Shown here: positions 61,685 to 64,000 of the stretch, piece by piece | How positions within the stretch are numbered: the stretch's first letter is position 1 | Layout of the letters: each line of letters starts with the position of its first letter | Source: Chitinophaga agrisoli | Lineage (GTDB): Bacteria; Bacteroidota; Bacteroidia; Chitinophagales; Chitinophagaceae | Direction of reading: 5' to 3' | Length of the DNA: 64,000 nucleotides | Assembly (NCBI RefSeq): GCF_008386695.1 | Contig: NZ_VUOC01000003.1 | Span: 730,421 to 794,420, forward strand | Translations under genes and position numbers: made by a program | The notes under the pieces: generated by a model | The model's database searches: none | Seen by the model: only the letters and a program-made list of their open reading frames with translations | What the model was told of the DNA's origin: nothing

Positions 61685-63295
61685 ATGCAAAAGAGTTTAC
61701 AGTTCCTGGATTACGCCGTGTTCATGGTGTATTTTTTAATCGTAGCCGGATATGGATATTATATCTATAGAAAGAAGAGAAAGGCCACAACTGATACAAA
61801 AGACTTTTTCCTGGCAGAGGGCTCTCTTACCTGGTGGGCCATTGGTGCATCACTGATCGCCTCTAACATTTCTGCAGAACAGTTCATTGGTATGTCCGGT
61901 TCCGGTTTTGCTATGGGTTTGGCTATTTCCACCTATGAGTGGATGGCGGCTGCTACCCTGGTGATCGTAGCCATCTTCTTTATACCGGTGTACCTGAAGA
62001 ATAAGATCTTTACCATGCCGCAATTCCTTTCCCAGCGGTATGATAACCGGGTAAGTACGGTAATGGCGGTGTTCTGGCTCTTGCTCTACATTTTTGTGAA
62101 TCTTACTTCTATACTTTACCTGGGCGCGCTGGCGGTGCAAACCATTTCGGGTTTCAGCTTTACTACCTGCGTACTGGGGCTGGCCATTTTTGCGGTGTTC
62201 ATTACCCTGGGTGGTATGAAGGTGATCGGTTATACGGATGTGATCCAGGTGTTCTTCCTGATCCTGGGCGGTTTGGCCACTACCTACCTGGCCCTGAACC
62301 TGGTGGCCAAAAACTTTGGTAGCGATGGTTTGTGGGAAGGCGTTGGCCTGTTGCGTAAAATGGCGCCGGAGCATTTCCATATGATCTTTGATAAATCCAA
62401 TCCTCACTATAATGATCTGCCAGGTTTAACTGTATTGATAGGTGGTATGTGGATCGTGAACCTGAACTACTGGGGATGTAACCAATACATTACACAACGT
62501 GCGCTGGGCGCAGATCTGAAGACAGCCCGCGGCGGTATCCTGTTTGCGGCTTTCCTGAAGCTGATGATGCCTATCATCGTAGTGTTACCGGGTATTGCTG
62601 CTTACGTGCTGTATAAGAATGGCGTTTTCCAGTCTGAGATGGTAGACGCTGCCGGCACCGTGAAACCGGACCATGCTTATCCCGTACTGCTGAACCTTTT
62701 GCCCGTAGGTCTGAAAGGCCTTTCCTTTGCCGCGTTAACAGCAGCAATTGTGGCCTCCCTGGCTGGTAAAGCCAATAGTATCAGCACCATCTTTACACTG
62801 GATATCTATCGTCATTATTTCAAGAAAGACGCTACAGAAGAGCAGCTGGTAAAAGTGGGCCGTATTGCCATTATCGTAGCTGTTATCATTGGCGTGCTGG
62901 TAGCGCCGCAGCTGAGCAATCTGGATCAGGGCTTCCAGTACATACAGGAATATACCGGCTTTATTTCTCCCGGTGTGTTTGCTATCTTTATCCTGGGCTT
63001 TTTCTGGAAGCGTACTACTTCCAACGCAGCGCTGGCCGGTGCATTGCTGTCCATCCCGCTGTCTACCCTGATAAAGTTCACCATGCCGGAAATGCCTTTC
63101 CTGGATCGTATGGGCTGGATCTTTGTAGTGATCATTGCCATTATGGTGATCATGACCCTGCTGGATCCCAAGAGCAAGAACAATCCCAAAGGCCTGGACG
63201 TGGACAGTTCCATGTTCAAGACCTCTGGCGGTTTTGCTATAGGCGCCGTACTGGTGTGCGGCATACTGGCAGCTCTTTACACCGTGTTCTGGTAA
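61685..63295 (+). CDS. Sodium:solute symporter family protein (SGLT-like)
   Basis: 536 residues with about 14 transmembrane helices. The N-terminal part contains DFFLAEGSLTWWAIGASLIA and the sodium-binding SNISAEQFIGMSGSGFA, both hallmarks of the SSS family sugar branch. The WIVNLNYWGCNQYITQRALG block is shared with sodium/glucose and sodium/galactose symporters. It imports a sugar across the inner membrane with sodium. The kinase gene just downstream points to xylose or a similar pentose, but a hairpin separates them. Confidence 0.93.
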   Translation: MQKSLQFLDYAVFMVYFLIVAGYGYYIYRKKRKATTDTKDFFLAEGSLTWWAIGASLIASNISAEQFIGMSGSGFAMGLAISTYEWMAAATLVIVAIFFIPVYLKNKIFTMPQFLSQRYDNRVSTVMAVFWLLLYIFVNLTSILYLGALAVQTISGFSFTTCVLGLAIFAVFITLGGMKVIGYTDVIQVFFLILGGLATTYLALNLVAKNFGSDGLWEGVGLLRKMAPEHFHMIFDKSNPHYNDLPGLTVLIGGMWIVNLNYWGCNQYITQRALGADLKTARGGILFAAFLKLMMPIIVVLPGIAAYVLYKNGVFQSEMVDAAGTVKPDHAYPVLLNLLPVGLKGLSFAALTAAIVASLAGKANSISTIFTLDIYRHYFKKDATEEQLVKVGRIAIIVAVIIGVLVAPQLSNLDQGFQYIQEYTGFISPGVFAIFILGFFWKRTTSNAALAGALLSIPLSTLIKFTMPEMPFLDRMGWIFVVIIAIMVIMTLLDPKSKNNPKGLDVDSSMFKTSGGFAIGAVLVCGILAALYTVFW

Positions 63296-63324
63296 TCGTT
63301 TAACATAAACACTGATAACATATG

Positions 63325-63380
63325 ATGAGGTATGAAATAAGATGAATACAACCATTCTTAATTCATACCTCATATTTTTT
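63325..63380 (+). terminator. 12-bp hairpin with U-run between symporter and kinase genes
   Basis: ATGAGGTATGAA (63325-63336) pairs perfectly with TTCATACCTCAT (63362-63373), loop 25 nt, followed by A and six T residues. It should end or reduce transcription before the kinase gene, which starts 20 bp further on. The segment ATGAAATAAGAT also occurs, with one change, in the loop of the ilvC-ilvA hairpin. Confidence 0.65.
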
Positions 63381-63399
63381 ACCCTCAAACGCAATTACA

Positions 63400-64000
63400 A
63401 TGTTCCTGATAGGATATGATATAGGTTCTTCTTCTGTAAAAGCCGCTTTGCTGGATGTAGACAGCGGTAAATGCCTGGCCACCGCCACCAGCCCTGCACA
63501 GGAAATGCCCATGCAGGCGCCGCAGGCCGGCTGGGCAGAGCAGGACCCTGAACGTTGGTGGCAGGAGGTGCAGCATGCCACCCACCTGCTGCAGCAACAG
63601 CATCCTTTTGATGGTAAAGCAGTTGCCGGTATTGGCATTGCCTACCAGATGCACGGGTTGGTATGTGTGGATAAAGACCAGAACGTGTTACGCCCTTCCA
63701 TCATCTGGTGTGATAGCCGCGCTGTTCACATAGGCAACAAGGCCTTTGCACAGCTGGGCCAGGAGTATTGCCTGGAGCATTTGTTAAACTCCCCCGGTAA
63801 TTTTACCGCCTCTAAACTGCGCTGGGTGCAGGAGAACGAGCCGGAGATCTATGCCCGTATACACAAAGTAATGTTGCCCGGTGATTTTATTGCCATGCGG
63901 CTCACCGGCGAGGCTTGCACTACTATCTCCGGCCTTTCAGAAGGTATTTTCTGGGACTTCAATGCCAACGGTGTCGCTCAGCCCCTGCTTGATTATTATA
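63400..64000 (+). CDS. xylB: Xylulokinase-like FGGY carbohydrate kinase, N-terminal part
   Basis: The first 200 codons are present and the gene runs off the right edge. The start MFLIGYDIGSSSVKAALLDV is the first phosphate-binding motif of FGGY kinases. AGWAEQDPERWWQEV, GIGIAYQMHGLV and SIIWCDSRA are the xylulokinase-type substrate and dimer blocks; LPGDFIAMRLTGE and TTISGLSEGIFWDF follow. Xylulokinase phosphorylates D-xylulose to xylulose 5-phosphate. Whether xylose isomerase follows lies outside the window. Confidence 0.9.
   Translation, partial: MFLIGYDIGSSSVKAALLDVDSGKCLATATSPAQEMPMQAPQAGWAEQDPERWWQEVQHATHLLQQQHPFDGKAVAGIGIAYQMHGLVCVDKDQNVLRPSIIWCDSRAVHIGNKAFAQLGQEYCLEHLLNSPGNFTASKLRWVQENEPEIYARIHKVMLPGDFIAMRLTGEACTTISGLSEGIFWDFNANGVAQPLLDYY

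Overview
The window looks like a chromosome segment of a Bacteroidota bacterium, most likely a Chitinophagaceae (Chitinophaga-like) genome. The evidence is four SusC/SusD outer-membrane pairs, FecR anti-sigma and ECF sigma pairs, a protein with a gliding/type IX secretion C-terminal domain, Bacteroidota-type promoters (TAnnTTTG), and GH20 and sialate-esterase glycan enzymes. No rRNA, tRNA, CRISPR array, prophage or insertion sequence was found.

Layout. 1-1792: the start of a photolyase, a DoxX membrane protein and a Gfo/Idh/MocA oxidoreductase, all on the minus strand. 1825-15499: two consecutive minus-strand modules, each ordered sigma factor, FecR, SusC (with STN domain), SusD. 15725-18113: divergent AraC and LacI regulators. 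18411-28837: two plus-strand SusC/SusD pairs without STN domains, the first beside the LacI gene. 28962-30859: a sialate O-acetylesterase and a small secreted protein. 31188-36548: housekeeping genes (mutS, a TrmH-type methyltransferase, a UbiA-type prenyltransferase, ruvX, def). 36618-39066: a duplicated ECF sigma/anti-sigma pair whose second anti-sigma is reduced to its cytoplasmic part. 39235-46625: an unknown secreted protein, a type IX cargo protein, an RluA-family pseudouridine synthase, lipB, another secreted protein and a PLP deaminase-like enzyme. 46688-51191: GH20 hexosaminidase divergent from a sugar nucleotidyltransferase plus N-acetylhexosamine 1-kinase, a probable GlcNAc salvage route. 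51297-59289: a complete isoleucine/valine operon (ilvE-D-B-N-C-A). 59312-64000: a quinone-oxidoreductase-like enzyme, an FAD oxidoreductase, a sodium/sugar symporter and the start of a xylulokinase.

The strongest non-coding signal is upstream of ilvE: a Bacteroidota promoter, a 37-codon leader peptide rich in Val and Ile codons, a nine-base-pair antiterminator pairing and a terminator with a U-run. Together these make a classical ribosome-mediated attenuator. Other points of interest are a candidate orphan small RNA at 42089-42182, a 22-bp-period repeat at 44529-44594, and several families of word-iterating palindromes that sit at gene 3' ends and often include the stop codon.

All calls come from reading sequence and translated proteins. 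No database search was run, so specific substrates of the SusC/D systems remain unknown.
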